Below, in pieces: positions 50,884-53,318 of a stretch of 53,318 bases of DNA (position 1 is its first letter; each line of letters begins with the position of its first letter). A program made the translations under genes and the position numbers. The notes beneath the pieces were generated by a model, which did no database searches, was not told the DNA's origin, and was given only the letters and a program-made list of their open reading frames with translations. Origin of the DNA: an uncultured Lachnospiraceae bacterium (GTDB lineage Bacteria > Bacillota > Clostridia > Lachnospirales > Lachnospiraceae); assembly GCA_944376425.1 (NCBI GenBank), contig CALWCS010000100.1:1-53318 (forward strand). The letters run 5' to 3'.

Positions 50884-51726
50884 ATGCAGGGAGAATTATT
50901 TTTATGTGCTACGCCGATCGGAAATCTGGAAGATATTACGCTGCGTGTGTTGAAAATTTTAAAAGAAGTCGATCTGATCGCAGCAGAGGATACGAGAAAC
51001 AGTAAAAAGCTGCTGAATTATTTTGAAATTAAAACTCCAATGACGAGTTATCATAAACATAATAAAATTGAAAAAGCATATGATCTGGTGGATCAGATGA
51101 AAAAAGGGAAAAATATTGCTTTGATTACAGACGCAGGTACCCCGGCAATTTCTGATCCCGGGGAAGACTTAGTGCGTATCTGCTATGAAGAGGGAATTCA
51201 TGTCACCTCTCTTCCCGGACCATCTGCATGTGTGACAGCATTGACATTGTCAGGACTTCCTACAAGGAGATTTTGTTTTGAAGCGTTTCTGCCTGCAGAT
51301 AAAAGACAAAAGCAGGAAATTTTAGAAGAACTAAAGACAGAGACAAGAACCATTATTATATATGAAGCACCGCACCGTCTGGTGCGAACCTTGGAAGAAC
51401 TAAAAGAAAATTTAGGAGACAGACGAATTACTGTCTGTCGGGAACTGACAAAAAAACATGAGACATGCTTTCAGACGACATTAGAGAAAGCTGTTTTATT
51501 TTATAGAGAACAAGAGCCAAAAGGGGAATGTGTGCTTCTTTTAGAGGGAAGAAGCCGTCAGGAAATGAAGGAGGAAAAACAAGAAGAGTGGAAAGAACTC
51601 TCTGTAAGAGAACATGTTGATTTTTATCTCCAGCAGGGGATGGAGAAAAAAGAAGCGATGAAACGTGCCGCGAAAGACCGCGGAGTTTCTAAAAGAGAGA
51701 TTTATCAGGAATTGCTTGAAAATTAA
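50884..51726 (+). CDS. rsmI: 16S rRNA (cytidine1402-2'-O)-methyltransferase
   Basis: A 280-residue tetrapyrrole-methylase-fold enzyme that methylates the ribose of C1402 in the decoding centre. Signature segments: ATPIGNLEDITLRVL, AAEDTRNSKKLL, TSYHKHN, ALITDAGTPAISDPGEDLV, SLPGPSACVTALTLSGLP, and YEAPHRLVRTLEEL. The C-terminal HTH-like extension ends SKREIYQELLEN. The length is normal. It lies 14 bp after trmN6 with a weak AGGAGTAGTG ribosome site and ends 14 bp before the lipoprotein gene. Context matches yabC in Bacillus. Confidence 0.95.
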   Translation: MQGELFLCATPIGNLEDITLRVLKILKEVDLIAAEDTRNSKKLLNYFEIKTPMTSYHKHNKIEKAYDLVDQMKKGKNIALITDAGTPAISDPGEDLVRICYEEGIHVTSLPGPSACVTALTLSGLPTRRFCFEAFLPADKRQKQEILEELKTETRTIIIYEAPHRLVRTLEELKENLGDRRITVCRELTKKHETCFQTTLEKAVLFYREQEPKGECVLLLEGRSRQEMKEEKQEEWKELSVREHVDFYLQQGMEKKEAMKRAAKDRGVSKREIYQELLEN

Positions 51727-51740
51727 GAGGAGATATATTT

Positions 51741-52106
51741 ATGAAAAAAGAAAAAAAGTTTTTTGGCGGCTTAATGATCCTAATTCTGCTGATTTGCATG
51801 ACAGTGGCAGGATGCGGAAAAAAAGAAGAAGAAACGAGCGCAACGCCGTCTGAGGCAGTAGAATTAGAGGGAACCTATTACAGTGAATCAGAAGATGCCA
51901 CATACGAATTTGAAAAGGATGGAACAGTGACAATAACAGCGCCGAATGGCGTTTCAGCCGAAGGAACCTACGATATAGAAGAAGATTTGATCACTTTTGT
52001 GATAGGCGGAAATATTTTGACATATAATTTCAAACAGACAGATACGGGATTTGAACTGAGCAGTCAAAGCAATGTATATGTCTATACGAAACAAGAAGAG
52101 GAATAA
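51741..52106 (+). CDS. Small lipoprotein
   Basis: A 121-residue protein with an N-terminal signal and lipobox VAGC, giving lipidation at Cys25. The mature part is acidic and beta-rich, with GTYYSESEDATYEFEKDGTV and GTYDIEED resembling a single repeat of small beta-barrel lipoproteins (DUF5640/lipocalin-like). It is anchored on the outer face of the membrane. It sits at the end of the rsmI cluster, 14 bp away, with AGAGGAG before the ATG, so it is probably co-transcribed. The role is unknown. Confidence 0.8.
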   Translation: MKKEKKFFGGLMILILLICMTVAGCGKKEEETSATPSEAVELEGTYYSESEDATYEFEKDGTVTITAPNGVSAEGTYDIEEDLITFVIGGNILTYNFKQTDTGFELSSQSNVYVYTKQEEE

Positions 52107-52161
52107 ACGGTGTAAACTGCTTGCTTTATCTTTTTAACAAATAATCAGGAATGGATAGAAG

Positions 52162-52209
52162 AATCCCCGCATATAGTTTTTTGAAACAGAACGGTATGCG
52201 GGGATTTTT
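52162..52209 (+). terminator. Terminator after the rsmI-lipoprotein operon
   Basis: ATCCCCGCATA (52163-52173) and TATGCGGGGAT (52195-52205) form an 11-bp GC-rich stem, followed by TTTTT. Confidence 0.92.
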
Positions 52210-52334
52210 GACGGCAAAAACTGCGGATCTTTTTCCTGTTTTTGGAAATAAAAAAGAAAGTTTATGCGGGAGAACGAAGATAAGAGACCATAGGAAGCCG
52301 GAAAATGAGACAATAAAAGGTTAGGAGGCAGGTT

Positions 52335-52952
52335 ATGCTGAATTATTTATGGGGATTTATGATTTTAATCGGGATTACCTATGGAGCACTGCAGGGAAAT
52401 ATGCAGGCTATCACAGAAGCAGCTCTAAATTGTGCAAAAGAAGGAGTTTCTCTTTGTATTACAATGTTTGGGGTGGTTGCATTATGGTGTGGTGTGATGG
52501 AGATTGCTCAAAAATCAGGACTGATTTCCTGGATGTCTCAAAAAATGAAGCCATTTTTAAAATTTTTATTTCCAAGACTTCCAGAAGATCATCCTGCGAT
52601 GCAGCAAATCTCTGTCAATATGATTTCAAATTTTTTAGGTCTTGGATGGGCGGCAACACCTGCAGGTCTGCGTGCTATGGAGGAGCTTGCAACACTGGAA
52701 GAGGAACGAAGACAGGGGAAATATCAGGGAAAAGCACAGAAAAAGGGAGTGGCAAGCAATGAGATGTGTACATTTTTGATTATCAATATTTCATCATTGC
52801 AGTTAATTCCAGTAAATATGATTGCCTATAGAAGTCAATATGGAAGTGTAAATCCAACTGCAATTATAGGACCGGCAATTGCAGCCACGACAGTAAGTAC
52901 AGCAGTGGCAATTTTATATTGTAAATGGAAGGATAGAAAGCAGGGAGTATAA
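52335..52952 (+). CDS. spmA: Spore maturation protein A
   Basis: A 205-residue membrane protein of the nucleoside-recognition (Gate) family. WGFMILIGITYGALQG opens it, then GVSLCITMFGVVALWCGVMEIA, then the diagnostic NMISNFLGLGWAATPAGLRAM and NEMCTFLIINISSLQLIP. About five hydrophobic helices are present. In Bacillus, SpmA and SpmB are needed for spore-core dehydration. Here no spmB follows; instead a terminator overlaps the stop codon. Its partner may lie elsewhere. GGAGGC precedes the ATG. It supports a spore-forming ancestry. Confidence 0.92.
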   Translation: MLNYLWGFMILIGITYGALQGNMQAITEAALNCAKEGVSLCITMFGVVALWCGVMEIAQKSGLISWMSQKMKPFLKFLFPRLPEDHPAMQQISVNMISNFLGLGWAATPAGLRAMEELATLEEERRQGKYQGKAQKKGVASNEMCTFLIINISSLQLIPVNMIAYRSQYGSVNPTAIIGPAIAATTVSTAVAILYCKWKDRKQGV

Positions 52953-52969
52953 ATACTCTCTGTTTTTTT
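52941..52969 (+). terminator. Terminator overlapping the spmA stop codon
   Basis: CAGGGAGTAT-AA-ATACTCTCTG (one G-T pair) followed by T7. The stop TAA lies in the loop. Confidence 0.85.
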
Positions 52970-53035
52970 GATATCATAGGAAATATTTAGCAGATTCATA
53001 ACTTTTAACTATCAATCATCATTGAATATAGGTAT

Positions 53036-53064
53036 TTGATAAGAAAGCGGAATCGTACTATAAT
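53036..53064 (+). promoter_or_regulatory. Strong promoter near the right edge
   Basis: TTGATA (53036-53041), 17 nt, and a perfect TATAAT (53059-53064). Transcription would start near 53071. The downstream 250 bp to the window edge hold no normal gene. The first well-initiated ORF is the 13-codon one at 53225. The real target gene probably lies beyond the window. Confidence 0.65.
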
Positions 53065-53224
53065 GACGGTGAAAAAGAGATGATGAAGCTGTCTGATCAA
53101 GAAGGAATACAAAGAAAAATAGAGATGGTATAAAATGGCAGAAGAATGAAGTCAAAAATGAATGTAAGTACTGATAAAAGGTACTTAAATCAAAGAGTCC
53201 AGCTAAGAAATGTCAAGAGGTGAT

Positions 53225-53266
53225 ATGAAAAAAGTTAAATTTATTACAACAGAGCAAAAAGGGTAA
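53225..53266 (+). CDS. 13-codon ORF, possible leader peptide
   Basis: MKKVKFITTEQKG with AAGAGGTGAT 4-5 nt before the ATG. It is short enough to be a leader peptide or simply chance. Position after a strong promoter and before the window edge is the only support. Confidence 0.2.
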   Translation: MKKVKFITTEQKG

Positions 53267-53318
53267 TCTTAATAGACCATTCCAAAATATAGGATTGGTC
53301 AGGACTAAATATTCAGAG

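Overview
The window is a low-GC, gene-dense chromosomal segment that looks like a Lachnospiraceae-type anaerobic gut Firmicute (class Clostridia). This is inferred from gene content, not from a marker gene: LytTR/GHKL two-component pairs, a CdaR-type regulator next to a UgpC/MsmX-like ATPase, a spore-maturation gene (spmA), an ABC-exported wall-polymer operon ending in an LCP ligase, and the holB-ricT-trmN6-rsmI housekeeping block. I saw no rRNA, tRNA, CRISPR array or intact mobile element.

Layout. (1) 1-3072: the 3' end of a sugar ABC transporter binding protein, then a secreted family 3 glycoside hydrolase. (2) 3417-7758: a small membrane protein, the KtrB/KtrA potassium uptake pair, and a Pit phosphate transporter with its DUF47 partner, closed by a bidirectional terminator at 7802-7850. 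(3) 22322 down to 7865, minus strand: one uninterrupted 12-gene operon for a cell-surface glycopolymer. In order it encodes a GT4, a GT2, a protein with an uncharacterised FLxRDG/DxGWxGS domain, a Wzm/Wzt-like (TagGH-like) ABC exporter, a HAD protein carrying the same uncharacterised domain, two sialyltransferase-like proteins, a GT2 fused to a GT32-like domain without its DxD, a KdsB-like CMP-sugar synthetase, a DRE-TIM aldolase fusion, and an LCP ligase. The combination predicts a polymer containing a CMP-activated ulosonic (Kdo-like) acid, which is unusual in a Gram-positive. (4) 22495-25509, minus: a GNAT acetyltransferase and a two-gene ABC transporter. (5) 26045-28578: a D,D-carboxypeptidase translationally coupled to a catalytically altered tyrosine-recombinase-like protein. 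(6) 28780-34878: a DEDDh exonuclease, an MsmX-like ATPase with several altered catalytic motifs, a CdaR-type regulator and an aconitase-family hydratase.

(7) 35121-38178: a LytTR response regulator and GHKL kinase, then an extremely AT-rich stretch and a strong promoter (37411-37439) driving about 730 nt with no normal-size gene, ending in a good terminator. The unit starts with a well-initiated 28-codon ORF whose frame stays readable through two stops. Three 12-bp direct repeats lie just before the terminator. (8) 38642-45373: a TPR/AAA-like protein with an altered Walker A and five 15-residue repeats, a TetR regulator with an operator palindrome in its own promoter, a GH13 enzyme and glycogen branching enzyme. 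(9) 45487-51726: glyoxalase-family protein, Orn/Lys/Arg decarboxylase, guanylate-kinase-like protein, DNA polymerase III delta', RicT, TrmN6 and RsmI. This follows the Bacillus yaaO-tmk-holB-yaaT-yabB-yabC order, but with a Gmk-like gene in the tmk slot. (10) 51741-53318: a lipoprotein, spmA without spmB, and a strong promoter driving an unfinished unit at the window edge.

The most promising places for something new are the ulosonate-type wall-polymer operon, the gene-poor transcription unit beside the LytTR system, and a set of proteins that keep their fold but have lost catalytic residues (30061-31173, 27847-28578, 38642-41218, and the GT32-like half of 11518-13260). Function assignments rest on reading motifs by eye. 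No database search or computation was run.
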